A stretch of 64,000 nt of DNA from G963663775 sp963663775 (GCA_963663775.1 OY760624.1:1922001-1986000); one strand, 5' to 3'. Positions 27,899 to 38,010 are shown, numbered from the stretch's first letter. Translations and numbers: made by a program. The notes: generated by a model from the sequence alone, not told the origin.

Positions 27899-29344
27899 TC
27901 ATTCAAAACGGCAGTTTTCCAGAAGGTCATTTTTCACGGTCCAGAGCTTGGACGATAAATCCACATAAAAGGTTTGCGGATTCTCAAAGCGAGTGACCTG
28001 TTTCCACAGGGTGTCTACCTGCTGCAGGCAATAGCTGCGGATGCTTTCAATGTCAGGACTGGTATAGACTTGTTTTCCGTTTGCAAACAGCTGCACCAAA
28101 AGCGGTTTTGCGGTGAAATTATTGACAATTTTCTTTTTCCATGTGTGAATCGGGTGGAACAGCGTATAGGGACGGCTGTCGTCGATGGTTTCATCGTGGA
28201 TACACAACACATCGCCGATGGCTTTGCCGGTATCATTGTCAAACAAGCGGTAAACCTTTTTGAAATGCGGAGTGGTGATTTTTTCCACATTTTCAGAAAC
28301 CTTGATTTTGGGAATAATCTGTCCGTCACAGTCTTCCACAGCGGACAATTTGTAAACACCGCCGAACACAGGCTCGGAACGGGAGGTAATCAGCCGTTCG
28401 CCAATACCAAACGAGTCGATGCGAGCACCTTGCCCCAAAAGGTCACGCACCAAATGCTCGTCCAGAGAATTGGATGCCATAATAGTCATGTCCGCATAAC
28501 CGGCGGCGTCTAGCATTTCACGTGCCTTGATGGAAAGATAAGAGATGTCGCCGGAGTCCAAGCGGATGCCCTTCGGACGGATGCCCATGGGGGCGAGCAC
28601 TTCGTTTGCCACACGAATGGCGTTGGGCACACCGGATTTTAATACATTGTACGTATCAACAAGGAAGATGCAATTTTCTGGGTAGGTTTGCGCATATGCC
28701 TTGAAGGCTTCAAATTCGTTATCGAACATTTGCACCCAGCTGTGTGCCATCGTGCCGCCTGCGGGGATGTGATAATCACGGTCTGCCATGACACAGGCAG
28801 TGCCGTTACAGCCACCGATGTAGGCGGCACGTGCCCCATAAATGGCACCATCATAACCTTGGGCACGGCGAGAGCCGAACTCCAGCACCGTGCGGCCTTC
28901 CGCAGCTCGTGCAATGCGACAGGCTTTGGTGGCGATGAGGGTTTGATGATTGATGGTCAGCAGAATCATGGTTTCGACAAACTGCGCCTGAATCATAGGT
29001 CCTGCAACCGTTACAATGGGTTCGCCCGGGAAAATGGGTGTGCCTTCCGGAATTGCCCATACATCGCAGCAAAACTCAAAATCACGCAGATAGGCTAAAA
29101 AATCTTCGGAAAAACACTGCTTTTCACGCAAATATTGAATATCTGTTTCGGAAAACCGTAGATTGTTGAAATATTCTAAAAGTTGCTCCACGCCTGCCAT
29201 AATCGCATAGCCGCCATCGTCCGGCACGCGGCGGAAAAACATATCAAAATAGGCACGTCGATTTGCCATATTGTGTTCAAAATAACCGTTTGCCATGGTA
29301 AATTCATAGAAATCGGTCAGCATCGTCATATTCTTATCAGTCAT
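27899..29344 (-). CDS. pncB: Nicotinate phosphoribosyltransferase
   Basis: A 481-aa NAD-salvage enzyme joining nicotinate and PRPP. Family features: MLTDFYEFTMANGYF at the start, the FGSRRAQGYDGA phosphate-binding stretch, GTMAHSWVQMF with the autophosphorylated histidine, and IRLDSGDISYLS. The start at 29344 (MTDKNMTMLTDFY) fits the family; a frame to 29413 adds residues without homologous pattern. It is monocistronic with its own promoter. Confidence 0.94.
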   Translation of the reverse strand: MTDKNMTMLTDFYEFTMANGYFEHNMANRRAYFDMFFRRVPDDGGYAIMAGVEQLLEYFNNLRFSETDIQYLREKQCFSEDFLAYLRDFEFCCDVWAIPEGTPIFPGEPIVTVAGPMIQAQFVETMILLTINHQTLIATKACRIARAAEGRTVLEFGSRRAQGYDGAIYGARAAYIGGCNGTACVMADRDYHIPAGGTMAHSWVQMFDNEFEAFKAYAQTYPENCIFLVDTYNVLKSGVPNAIRVANEVLAPMGIRPKGIRLDSGDISYLSIKAREMLDAAGYADMTIMASNSLDEHLVRDLLGQGARIDSFGIGERLITSRSEPVFGGVYKLSAVEDCDGQIIPKIKVSENVEKITTPHFKKVYRLFDNDTGKAIGDVLCIHDETIDDSRPYTLFHPIHTWKKKIVNNFTAKPLLVQLFANGKQVYTSPDIESIRSYCLQQVDTLWKQVTRFENPQTFYVDLSSKLWTVKNDLLENCRFE

Positions 29345-29430
29345 GTGTTGGCTCCCATGTATCATTGAATTGCGCATTTCCACGGCAGGAATTTTTCGTG
29401 AAGATTTACGCAAAACTAGTATTCTCTAAT

Positions 29431-29459
29431 ATGATAGTACTATTTGCGAAAAATGGCAA
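29431..29459 (-). promoter_or_regulatory. Putative pncB promoter
   Basis: On the minus strand TTGCCA (29459-29454) and TATCAT (29436-29431) are 17 bases apart, about 90 bases before the pncB start. Confidence 0.55.
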
Positions 29460-29507
29460 GATAAATTGTTATTTTTTAAACAATTTTGGCAAATAAAAAT
29501 GCACGCT

Positions 29508-29577
29508 TTGAATAAATATACAATATGATGTTTTTTTAAAAATAAATCTTGCATTCTGGAAAATAGAGTATTATAAT
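29508..29577 (+). promoter_or_regulatory. arg operon promoter with upstream ARG-box-like site
   Basis: TTGCAT (29549) and TATAAT (29572) are separated by exactly 17 bases. Upstream, TTGAATAAATATACAA (29508-29523) fits the ArgR/AhrC box pattern TGAAT-N4-ATTCA with one mismatch. In an arginine operon this strongly suggests arginine-dependent repression by ArgR, whose gene is not in the window. Confidence 0.6.
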
Positions 29578-29618
29578 AAAGGCATTGATGCGAAAAGTGA
29601 AACGCGGAGGAAGAAAAC

Positions 29619-30872
29619 ATGGATAAAAAAATTAAAAAAGTAGTTTTGGCATATTCCGGCGGATTGGATACTTCCGTTTTGATTCCGTGGCTGAAGGAAC
29701 ATTATGAAAACTGTGAAGTTATTGCGGTTTCCGGCAATGTCGGACAGGGCACGGAACTCGAAGGATTGGAAGAAAAAGCACTGAAAACAGGTGCGTCCAA
29801 GCTATATATTGAAGATTTGACGCAGGAATTTGTGGATGATTACATCATTCCGACCATGAAGGCAGGCGCAACCTATGAGCAGTATCTGCTCGGCACTTCC
29901 TTTGCACGTCCTATCATTGCAAAGCGCATTGTGGAAATCGCATTGCAAGAGGGTGCGGACGCAATCTGCCACGGCTGCACCGGCAAGGGCAACGACCAGA
30001 TTCGTTTTGAGCTGGCGATTAAAGCATTTGCGCCGCATATGCAAATCATTGCGCCGTGGCGTTTCTGGGAACTCAATTCCCGTGATAAGGAAATCGAATA
30101 TGCGGAAAAGCACAATATTCCGCTGAAAATTACCAAGGAAACCAACTATTCCAAGGATAAAAACCTGTGGCATCTTTCCCACGAGGGTCTGGATTTGGAA
30201 CTGCCGTCCAATGAAGCACCGCTCAACCGTGAAGGCTTCTTGGAAATGGGCGTTTCCCCTGAAAATGCGCCAGACAAGGCAACTTATGTTACATTAAGCT
30301 TTGAAAAGGGCATTCCGATGGCTGTGAACGGCGAAAAAATGGACACCGTGCAGATTGTGGAAACCTTGAATAAGGTTGGCGGTGAAAACGGCATCGGCAT
30401 TCTGGACATCGTGGAAAACCGTTTGGTTGGCATGAAGAGCCGTGGCGTATATGAAACACCGGGCGGTACCATCCTCTATGCGGCACACCAGAAGCTGGAG
30501 GAAATCACGCTGGACCGTGAAACCAGCCACTATAAGCAGCAGGTTGCACTGAAATTTGCCGAAATGGTATACAATGGGCAGTGGTACACGCCTCTGCGTA
30601 AGGCACTGTCGGCATTTGTCGATTCCACACAAGAAACCGTGACGGGTGAAGTCAAGCTGAAGCTGTATAAGGGCAACATTATGCCGGCATCTGTCACTTC
30701 TCCGTACACGCTGTATTCCGAAGATATGGCAACTTTTAATGAAGATGATGCATATGACCAGGGCGATTCAGAAGGTTTCAGCAATCTGTTTGGCTTGCCG
30801 CTCAAGGTGCGTGCATTGGCAGACCAAGCATTGGCAGACAAGACCGGTGCAGGCTTCCCGAGCGTAGAGTAA
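29619..30872 (+). CDS. argG: Argininosuccinate synthase
   Basis: A 417-aa ligase joining citrulline and aspartate with ATP. The PP-loop is VLAYSGGLDTSV near residue 10, followed by the conserved HGCTGKGNDQIRFE. First gene of a seven-gene set; in many operons argGH come last or stand apart, so their first place here is notable. ATG follows CGGAGGAAGAAAAC. Confidence 0.95.
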   Translation: MDKKIKKVVLAYSGGLDTSVLIPWLKEHYENCEVIAVSGNVGQGTELEGLEEKALKTGASKLYIEDLTQEFVDDYIIPTMKAGATYEQYLLGTSFARPIIAKRIVEIALQEGADAICHGCTGKGNDQIRFELAIKAFAPHMQIIAPWRFWELNSRDKEIEYAEKHNIPLKITKETNYSKDKNLWHLSHEGLDLELPSNEAPLNREGFLEMGVSPENAPDKATYVTLSFEKGIPMAVNGEKMDTVQIVETLNKVGGENGIGILDIVENRLVGMKSRGVYETPGGTILYAAHQKLEEITLDRETSHYKQQVALKFAEMVYNGQWYTPLRKALSAFVDSTQETVTGEVKLKLYKGNIMPASVTSPYTLYSEDMATFNEDDAYDQGDSEGFSNLFGLPLKVRALADQALADKTGAGFPSVE

Positions 30873-30944
30873 CGCATGTTTTGAAATTTCTGCAGGGGGC
30901 GGTCAATGACCGCCCGCTGTTCGTTCAGTAGGAGATTAAGAATT

Positions 30945-32339
30945 ATGGCTAAATTATGGGCAGGACGGTTTCAAAAGGAAACCGATTTGGTAGTAAACGA
31001 CTTCAATTCCTCGATTTTATTTGACTGCCGCCTGTATCAAGAGGATATTACCGGCTCGATTGCGCACGCAACCATGCTCGGGAAGCAGGGCATCATTGAA
31101 CAGTCCGAGGCGGATAAAATTGTAGCAGGCTTGCGTGGCATTTTAGAGGATATTGAAGCCGGAAAAATTGAATTTTCGCTGGAATATGAAGATATTCACA
31201 TGAATATTGAGCAACTGCTGACCGAACGCATCGGCGATGCCGGCAAGCGTCTGCATACTTCCCGCAGCCGCAATGACCAGGTGGCATTGGACATGCGCAT
31301 GTACTGCAAGAAGGAAATTTTGCAAATTATCGATTTGATTTGCGGATTTTTGTCTGCAATAACCAAAAAGAGCCGTGAAAATTTGGATGCTGTCATGCCG
31401 GGCTATACCCATTTGCAGCGTGCACAGCCGACAACGTTCGCACATTATATGATGGCATATGCCAACATGCTTAAGCGAGATGTGACCCGCCTGCAGGATT
31501 GCTTGGAGCGTATGGACGAGATGCCGCTCGGTTCCGGTGCGCTGGCGGCAACGACTTATCCGATTGACCGTCAGTTTGTCTGCGACCAGTTGGGATTTGC
31601 CCGTGTGACCGATAACTCGCTCGATGGCGTGTCTGACCGTGATTACTGCATTGAAATCAGCTCTGCGCTATCGATTTTGATGATGCACCTTTCCCGTTTG
31701 TCGGAAGAAATCATTTCTTGGTGCTCATGGGAATTTAAGTTCATCGAACTCGATGATGCGTATTCTACGGGTTCTTCCATCATGCCGCAGAAGAAAAATC
31801 CAGATGTTTGCGAACTCATTCGCGGCAAAACCGGTCGTGTATACGGCAGTCTGACCACGCTGCTGACCATGCTGAAGGGCTTGCCGCTTGCATACAATAA
31901 GGATATGCAGGAGGACAAAGAAGCGGTGTTTGGGGCAATCGACACCGTCAAGCAGTGCTTGGAAGTGTTCACCCCGATGTTTGCCACCATGACCCTGCGG
32001 CGGGACAATATGCGCAAGGCGGCTTCCGGCGGATTCATCAATGCGACCGACTGCGCCGATTATCTGACCAAAAAGGGCATGCCGTTCCGTGATGCCTACA
32101 AGACGGTGGGACGCTTGGTCAACCAGTGCATCCAAACGGAGGAAACACTCGATACACTGACGCTCAAGGACTTTGCGGCAATTTCTAACAGCTTTGGCGA
32201 AGACATCTATGAAGCACTGGATTTGCGCACCTGTGTGGGCGAACGCCGTGTGATTGGCGGACCTGCGCCGGAGGAAGTGACCCGCCAGATTGAGCGAATC
32301 GAAACCTTTGTGGCGGATGTGCAGGAGACAACGCTATGA
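30945..32339 (+). CDS. argH: Argininosuccinate lyase
   Basis: A 464-aa lyase splitting argininosuccinate into arginine and fumarate. It has HTSRSRNDQVALDMR and the fumarase-superfamily signature SSIMPQKKNPDVCE with the catalytic serine loop. ATG at 30945 follows AGTAGGAG; an upstream frame to 30906 lacks homologous pattern. Its stop overlaps argC by four bases. Confidence 0.95.
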   Translation: MAKLWAGRFQKETDLVVNDFNSSILFDCRLYQEDITGSIAHATMLGKQGIIEQSEADKIVAGLRGILEDIEAGKIEFSLEYEDIHMNIEQLLTERIGDAGKRLHTSRSRNDQVALDMRMYCKKEILQIIDLICGFLSAITKKSRENLDAVMPGYTHLQRAQPTTFAHYMMAYANMLKRDVTRLQDCLERMDEMPLGSGALAATTYPIDRQFVCDQLGFARVTDNSLDGVSDRDYCIEISSALSILMMHLSRLSEEIISWCSWEFKFIELDDAYSTGSSIMPQKKNPDVCELIRGKTGRVYGSLTTLLTMLKGLPLAYNKDMQEDKEAVFGAIDTVKQCLEVFTPMFATMTLRRDNMRKAASGGFINATDCADYLTKKGMPFRDAYKTVGRLVNQCIQTEETLDTLTLKDFAAISNSFGEDIYEALDLRTCVGERRVIGGPAPEEVTRQIERIETFVADVQETTL

Positions 32340-33274
32340 AGCCGAAGATTTATATAGACGGCAAAGAAGGCACAACGGGATTGCAGATTTATGAACGCTT
32401 GGGAAACCGTGATGATATTGATTTGCTGCTGATTGATGAAGACAAGCGCAAAGATGTGCAAGAGCGGAAAAAGTTCCTAAACACGGCGGATTTGGTCTTT
32501 TTATGCCTGCCGGACGATGCTGCAAGAGAAGCGGTTGCCATGATTGAAAACGACACCACACGTGTCATTGATGCATCTACGGCGCATCGTGTGGCGGATG
32601 GATGGACGTATGGATTTCCGGAATTGTTTCCGCAGCAGCGGGACGCCATCCGCACGGCAAAGCGGGTTGCAAACCCAGGCTGTCATGCAACAGGGTTGCT
32701 GGCGTCTGCCGCTCCGCTTTCTCATTTGGGGATTTTGCCGAGCAGCTACCCGCTGACCTGCTATTCGCTCACCGGATATTCCGGCGGGGGCAAGAAGTTG
32801 ATTGCGGAATATGAAAGCGAAGACCGAGAGGCGCTGTTGGCATTTCCGGGCACGTATGGACTGAATCTACAGCACAAGCATGTGCCGGAAATGACCGCAT
32901 ATACCAAGCTTACAATGGCACCGGTGTTTTGTCCGATTTTGGACGATTATTATGCGGGGATGGCGACCACCATTCTGCTGCACAATGCGCTTTTGGCGCA
33001 GGGCACGACGGCAGAAAGCATTCACAAGGCACTGCAATCGTATTATGCAGGAGAAACCTTTGTAACGGTGGCACCCTTTGGCGGCGATGTGAGCCGTCTG
33101 CACGCTGGGATTTTGATTGGAACCAACGGCTTGGAACTGACGGTTTCGGGAAATGTCGAGCGTACCATTATCACTGCACGCTTTGATAACCTTGGCAAGG
33201 GAGCATCCGGTGCAGCGGTGCAAAATATGAATCTAATGCTGGGACTGGAGGAAGCTGCTGGGCTGACCCTGTAA
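32336..33274 (+). CDS. argC: N-acetyl-gamma-glutamyl-phosphate reductase, type 2
   Basis: A 312-aa NADP-dependent reductase making N-acetylglutamate semialdehyde. The short length and the start KIYIDGKEGTTGLQIYERL mark the type 2 (ArgC2) group. The catalytic cysteine is in VANPGCHATG near residue 116. ATG overlaps the argH stop. Confidence 0.93.
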   Translation: MKPKIYIDGKEGTTGLQIYERLGNRDDIDLLLIDEDKRKDVQERKKFLNTADLVFLCLPDDAAREAVAMIENDTTRVIDASTAHRVADGWTYGFPELFPQQRDAIRTAKRVANPGCHATGLLASAAPLSHLGILPSSYPLTCYSLTGYSGGGKKLIAEYESEDREALLAFPGTYGLNLQHKHVPEMTAYTKLTMAPVFCPILDDYYAGMATTILLHNALLAQGTTAESIHKALQSYYAGETFVTVAPFGGDVSRLHAGILIGTNGLELTVSGNVERTIITARFDNLGKGASGAAVQNMNLMLGLEEAAGLTL

Positions 33275-33303
33275 TCCGCCTGTCCGAAGAGGAGAAATTG
33301 ACA

Positions 33304-34512
33304 ATGAAACAAATCAATGGCGGTGTTTGCGCCGCAAAAGGCTTTGCAGCCGGCAGCATCCGCTGCGGTATCAAGGCGAGCCGCACGGCAGATGATACTG
33401 CAATTATTTACAGCGACTGTGATTGTACAGCGGCCGCAACCTATACCTTGAATCGTGTGAAAGCTGCACCAATTTATGTCACAAAGGCAAATTTGGAGCA
33501 GGGAATGGCACGTGCTGTGATTGTCAATGCAGGCAATGCCAATGCCTGTGCGCCAGACGGCATGGAAAATGCACAGCGCATGGCAAAAGCGGCGGCAAAT
33601 CGACTGGGCATTGCGGAAACCGCAGTTGTGGTCGCATCCACGGGCGTCATTGGACAGCGCATCAATATCGAGTGTATTGAAGAACATCTGCCGCAGATTA
33701 CGCTCTCTGAAGACGGTTCGGACAAGGCGGCACAGGCGATTTTGACCACTGACTTGCAGAAAAAAGAGATTGCTGTTGAGTTTACCATCGATGGGAAAAT
33801 CTGCCGCATGGGCGGTATCTGCAAGGGCTCTGGCATGATTCACCCCAATATGGGCACTATGCTTTGCTTTATCACAACAGACTGTGCGATTACCACAGAA
33901 ATGCTGCAGGAAGCACTGTCTGAAAGCGTGAAAAAGTCCTTCAATCGTGTTTCCGTGGACGGAGATACCTCGACCAATGATATGTGCGTGGTGCTTGCCA
34001 ACGGAAAGGCAGAAAACACCTGCATTGATTGGAAAGACGAGGATTATGAAACTTTCGTGCAGGCACTCACGGAAATTTCGGTTGCGATGGCACGCATGAT
34101 TGCGGCAGACGGAGAAGGGGCGACCAAGCTGGTGACTTGCTCTGTCGTTGGCGCACGGGATGAAGAAACCGCAGAACAGCTGGCAAAAGCCGTCTGTGCG
34201 TCCAGTTTGGTGAAAACGGCGATGTTCGGCGCAGATGCCAACTGGGGACGTGTGCTGTGCGCAATGGGATATTCCAAAGCACCGTTCCGTCCGGAATATG
34301 TGAAGGTTTCCTTTGCAAGCAAAGCGGGCGAGGTGTTGGTCTGCGAGCGGGGCGCAGGGGTAGATTTTAATGAAGAAACCGCCAAAGCTGTGCTTTCTGA
34401 AAAAGAAGTTATCATTGCGATTGATGTGCAGGACGGGGACAGCTCCGCAACGGCATGGGGCTGTGATTTGACCTATGACTATGTGAAGATAAATGGAGAT
34501 TACAGAACATGA
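33304..34512 (+). CDS. argJ: Glutamate N-acetyltransferase / ornithine acetyltransferase
   Basis: A 402-aa Ntn-type enzyme that moves the acetyl group from acetylornithine to glutamate, closing the acetyl cycle and replacing ArgE. The self-cleavage site is HPNMG-TML with the Thr nucleophile, preceded by ICKGSGMI. The start at 33304 follows GAGGAGAAATTGACA. No argA is needed if it also uses acetyl-CoA, which cannot be judged here. Its stop overlaps argB by four bases. Confidence 0.94.
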   Translation: MKQINGGVCAAKGFAAGSIRCGIKASRTADDTAIIYSDCDCTAAATYTLNRVKAAPIYVTKANLEQGMARAVIVNAGNANACAPDGMENAQRMAKAAANRLGIAETAVVVASTGVIGQRINIECIEEHLPQITLSEDGSDKAAQAILTTDLQKKEIAVEFTIDGKICRMGGICKGSGMIHPNMGTMLCFITTDCAITTEMLQEALSESVKKSFNRVSVDGDTSTNDMCVVLANGKAENTCIDWKDEDYETFVQALTEISVAMARMIAADGEGATKLVTCSVVGARDEETAEQLAKAVCASSLVKTAMFGADANWGRVLCAMGYSKAPFRPEYVKVSFASKAGEVLVCERGAGVDFNEETAKAVLSEKEVIIAIDVQDGDSSATAWGCDLTYDYVKINGDYRT

Positions 34513-35375
34513 TGCTCGATGCGGAATCCAAGGCACGCACGCTGGTGGAAGCACTGCCTTATATACAAAAATATTATGGTCGCACGGTTGTGGTCAAATA
34601 TGGCGGCAATGCGATGATTAACGATGAGCTGAAAGATGCCGTCATTCGGGATTTGGTGCTGCTGAATTTGGTCGGCATCAAAGTGGTTGTTGTGCATGGC
34701 GGCGGTCCTGAAATCAACGATATGCTCAAAAAAATCGGCAAAGAATCCAAGTTTGTCAATGGATTGCGCTATACCGACCGTGAAACCATGGACATTGTGC
34801 AAATGGTGCTGTGCGGAAAGGTCAACAAGGATTTGGTGACGCTTCTGGAAAAAGCAGGTGGACATGGCATTGGGTTGGGCGGTATGGATGGCGGCTTGTT
34901 TCAGGCAAAGCGCATGACCGATCGTGAAAACACCGACTATGGTTATGTGGGCGAAATTACGGATGTCAACCCTGCGCCTGTTATGGATGTGCTGGCAAAT
35001 GGCTATATTCCGGTGGTTTCGACCGTGGCGCAGGGCATTGACGACGACACCAATTACAACATCAATGCGGACTTGGCGGCGGCAAAGCTTGCGACAGCAC
35101 TGCGTGCGAAAAAGTTGATTTTGCTGACCGATGTGCGTGGTCTGCTGCGTGACCCCAAGGATGAAAGCACCTTGATTCCGCACCTGAAGGTGTCGCAAGT
35201 GCCACGTCTGATGAAAGACGGTATCATCAAGGGCGGCATGATTCCAAAGGTGGATTGCTGCGTGGAGGCGGTGCGCAAGGGCGTGGACGCTGCAAATATT
35301 CAAGATGGACGCGTGAAGCATTCGATTTTGATTGAACTGCTGTCCACGGTCGGCGTGGGCACGATGTTTGAGTAA
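34509..35375 (+). CDS. argB: N-acetylglutamate kinase
   Basis: A 288-aa amino-acid kinase phosphorylating N-acetylglutamate. Motifs: VVVKYGGNAM (phosphate binding), VVVHGGGPEIN, and LTDVRGLLRDPKD near residue 210. An N-terminal helix (AKARTLVEALPYIQKYYG) is of the kind found in hexameric, arginine-inhibited forms, so feedback inhibition is likely. Confidence 0.94.
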   Translation: MMLDAESKARTLVEALPYIQKYYGRTVVVKYGGNAMINDELKDAVIRDLVLLNLVGIKVVVVHGGGPEINDMLKKIGKESKFVNGLRYTDRETMDIVQMVLCGKVNKDLVTLLEKAGGHGIGLGGMDGGLFQAKRMTDRENTDYGYVGEITDVNPAPVMDVLANGYIPVVSTVAQGIDDDTNYNINADLAAAKLATALRAKKLILLTDVRGLLRDPKDESTLIPHLKVSQVPRLMKDGIIKGGMIPKVDCCVEAVRKGVDAANIQDGRVKHSILIELLSTVGVGTMFE

Positions 35376-35392
35376 AAAAGGGATGATAAAAC

Positions 35393-36571
35393 ATGACATA
35401 TGAAGCATTAAAAGCAGAGGAAACCGCATATGTAATGAACACATATGGCAGATTTCCGATTGCACTAGACCATGGCGAAGGCTCTGTGCTGTGGGATGTC
35501 GATGGAAAACGTTATGTGGATTTGACTAGCGGTATCGGCGTGTGTTCGCTGGGATATAACAACGCTGCAATCAATGCCGCAATGGCACAGCAGGCACAAA
35601 AGCTGATGCACGTTTCCAATCTGTTCACCACAGCACCGATGGTGCAGACCGCGAAAACATTGGCAACCAAAACCGATATGGGCAAGGTGTTTTTTGCAAA
35701 TTCTGGCGCAGAAGCCAATGAAGGTGCCATTAAGCTGGCGAGAAAGTATTCCTTCGATAAGTATGGTGCGGGCCGCCACAACATTGTGACGCTTGTGAAT
35801 TCGTTTCACGGACGTACGATTACCACCTTAAACGCAACCGGACAGGAGAAATTCCACGATCATTTCTTCCCGTTTACGGAAGGGTTTGCATATGCTGTCG
35901 CCAATGATTTGGATGATGTCAAAAGTAAGGTGGATGACAGCACCTGTGCCATCATGATGGAGCTGATTCAAGGCGAAGGCGGCGTGCTGCCGCTGGACGA
36001 GGCGTTTGTCAAGGCAGTGGAAGCACTGTGCCGTGAAAAGGATTTGCTGCTCATTATTGATGAAGTACAGACTGGTATTGGACGGACAGGCGCATTGTTT
36101 GCATTTCAGAATTATGGGGTTTCGCCGGATGTGGTAACAATGGCGAAGGGCTTAGGCGGCGGTGTGCCGATTGGCGCAGTGCTGGCGGCAAAAAGCTGCT
36201 GCGATGTGCTGACACCCGGCACGCATGCAACCACCTTCGGCGGCACACCATTGGTATGTGCAGCGGCAAATGTGGTGCTGGATACGGTGACGCAGCCGAA
36301 ATTTCTGCAAGAAGTGCAAGAAAAGGGCGCATATCTCAAGCAGAAAATCTTAGACTTGGGCTCCAAGCAGATTTTGGGCGTGCGTGGCATGGGTCTGATG
36401 CTGGGCATCATTGTGGAAGAAGGCAAGCACAGTGCATTCGCCAAGGAGCTGATTGCACGGGGGGTAATGGTGATTACGGCGGGCAAGGATGCGGTGCGTT
36501 TGCTGCCGCCGCTGACCATTACCTATGCAGAAATGGACGAGGCGATAGCCGTGATGAAGGAGGTTTTTTAA
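35393..36571 (+). CDS. argD: Acetylornithine aminotransferase
   Basis: A 392-aa PLP-dependent class III transaminase making N-acetylornithine. It has FANSGAEANEGAIKLARKY, the LIIDEVQTGIGRTG motif and the PLP-lysine segment TMAKGLGGGVPIGA. ATG follows AAAAAAGGGATGATAAAAC. Its stop TAA touches the argF GTG. Confidence 0.94.
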   Translation: MTYEALKAEETAYVMNTYGRFPIALDHGEGSVLWDVDGKRYVDLTSGIGVCSLGYNNAAINAAMAQQAQKLMHVSNLFTTAPMVQTAKTLATKTDMGKVFFANSGAEANEGAIKLARKYSFDKYGAGRHNIVTLVNSFHGRTITTLNATGQEKFHDHFFPFTEGFAYAVANDLDDVKSKVDDSTCAIMMELIQGEGGVLPLDEAFVKAVEALCREKDLLLIIDEVQTGIGRTGALFAFQNYGVSPDVVTMAKGLGGGVPIGAVLAAKSCCDVLTPGTHATTFGGTPLVCAAANVVLDTVTQPKFLQEVQEKGAYLKQKILDLGSKQILGVRGMGLMLGIIVEEGKHSAFAKELIARGVMVITAGKDAVRLLPPLTITYAEMDEAIAVMKEVF

Positions 36572-37492
36572 GTGAAGCATTTGCTGAAGCTGCTCGATTG
36601 CAGCAAGGAAGAGATTATTTCGATTTTGGACCTTGCTGACCAGCTGAAATATGAAAAAAAGCATAATATTACCCATCGTCACTTGGAAGGCAAAAGCTTG
36701 GGCATGATTTTCCAAAAATCATCAACCCGTACCCGTGTATCTTTTGAAACAGGCATGTATCAGTTGGGCGGGCAGGCACTCTTTTTGTCCAACCGTGACT
36801 TGCAGATTGGCAGAGGAGAGCCGGTGCAGGACACCGCCCGTGTGCTTTCCCGCTATTTGGATGGCATCATGATTCGTACTTTTGAGCAGAAGGAAGTCGA
36901 AGATTTGGCGGGATTTGGCACGATTCCGATTATCAATGGATTGACAGATTTCAGCCATCCGTGCCAAGTGCTGGCGGATTTGATGACCATTCGTGAGAAG
37001 TTTGCTTCTCTGGAAGGCTTGAAAATGTGCTATATCGGTGATGGAAACAATATGGCAAACTCTCTGATTGTGGGCGGACTGAAGACAGGAATGCACGTTT
37101 CTGTGGCATGCCCAGAAGGCTATCGCCCTGCGGCGGAGGTGCTTACCTTTGCAGAGGAAGAAAAGAAGGCAGGCGCACTGTTTGATTTGTCGGATGATAT
37201 TTTCAAGGCGGCAGAAAATGCAGATGTCATTATTACGGACACATGGGCATCTATGGGCATGGAAGAAGAAAAAGAACAGCGTTTGCAGGCATTTGCAGGC
37301 TATCAAGTGAATGATGCGCTGTTGGCGGCGGCAAAGCCGGGTGCAATGGTACAGCACTGCCTGCCAGCTTATCGTGAGCAGGAGATTACGACCAAGGTCT
37401 TTGAAGAACATGCAGATGAAATTTTTGAAGAAGCAGAAAATCGTTTGCATGCGCAAAAGGCGGTTATGGTCACTTTGATGGGAAACCAATAA
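36572..37492 (+). CDS. argF: Ornithine carbamoyltransferase
   Basis: A 306-aa enzyme joining ornithine and carbamoyl phosphate to citrulline. The carbamoyl-phosphate motif is KSSTRTRVSFE, then HPCQVLADL, and the ornithine-side HCLPAYREQEI near the C-terminus. GTG at 36572 follows AAGGAGG within argD. It ends the operon. With argG and argH in the same set, the whole route from glutamate to arginine is encoded here, except carbamoyl-phosphate synthase. Confidence 0.94.
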   Translation: MKHLLKLLDCSKEEIISILDLADQLKYEKKHNITHRHLEGKSLGMIFQKSSTRTRVSFETGMYQLGGQALFLSNRDLQIGRGEPVQDTARVLSRYLDGIMIRTFEQKEVEDLAGFGTIPIINGLTDFSHPCQVLADLMTIREKFASLEGLKMCYIGDGNNMANSLIVGGLKTGMHVSVACPEGYRPAAEVLTFAEEEKKAGALFDLSDDIFKAAENADVIITDTWASMGMEEEKEQRLQAFAGYQVNDALLAAAKPGAMVQHCLPAYREQEITTKVFEEHADEIFEEAENRLHAQKAVMVTLMGNQ

Positions 37493-37501
37493 ACGAAACC
37501 G

Positions 37502-37539
37502 AAAAAGGATGTCACTTGTTGAAGCGGCATCCTTTTTTT
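37502..37539 (+). terminator. Terminator of the arg operon
   Basis: AAAAAGGATG(TC) and G(G)CATCCTTTTTTT pair around a loop and are followed by a seven-T run. Confidence 0.82.
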
Positions 37540-37557
37540 ATATGGATGAGGTGTGAA

Positions 37558-38010
37558 ATGATTCGGATTATGTTTGTATGCCATGGTAACATTTGCCGCA
37601 GTCCAATGGCGGAGTTTGTGTTGCGTGATATGGCGCAAAAGCAAGGCTTGGCAGACCGCATTGCGGTGGCGTCTTCTGCCACCAGCACCGAGGAAATCGG
37701 CAATCCCGTGCATGCGGGCACAAAACAAAAGCTGCAGGAAATGGGCATTCCTATGCGGGAACGGCGTGCGGTGCAGCTGAAAAAGCGGGATTATGCGGAC
37801 TATACGTTTTTGATTGCGATGGACAGCCGCAATGTGCGCAATATGCTGCGCATTGTTGGCGCAGACACGCAGCAGAAAATCAGCCGATTGTTGGATGACA
37901 CGGCGCAGCCACGTGACATTGCAGACCCGTGGTATACGGGGAATTTTGATGAAACCTATGCCGATATTCGAGAAGGCTGTGAAAACTTGTTGCAAAAACT
38001 GTTTTCCTGA
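37558..38010 (+). CDS. Low-molecular-weight protein-tyrosine phosphatase
   Basis: A 150-aa phosphatase with the P-loop VCHGNICRSPM (Cx5R) near the start and the general-acid Asp in IADPWYTGNF. In this family it removes phosphate from protein tyrosine or, in Gram-positives, from arginine; the residue after Asn in the P-loop is Ile, more usual for the tyrosine-specific type (inference). ATG at 37558 follows GATGAGGTGTGAA. Confidence 0.9.
   Translation: MIRIMFVCHGNICRSPMAEFVLRDMAQKQGLADRIAVASSATSTEEIGNPVHAGTKQKLQEMGIPMRERRAVQLKKRDYADYTFLIAMDSRNVRNMLRIVGADTQQKISRLLDDTAQPRDIADPWYTGNFDETYADIREGCENLLQKLFS

Noticed and set aside
33043..34554. 503-aa minus-strand ORF opposite argJ
   Set aside because: Shadow of argJ with Cys/His-rich composition and no ribosome site.
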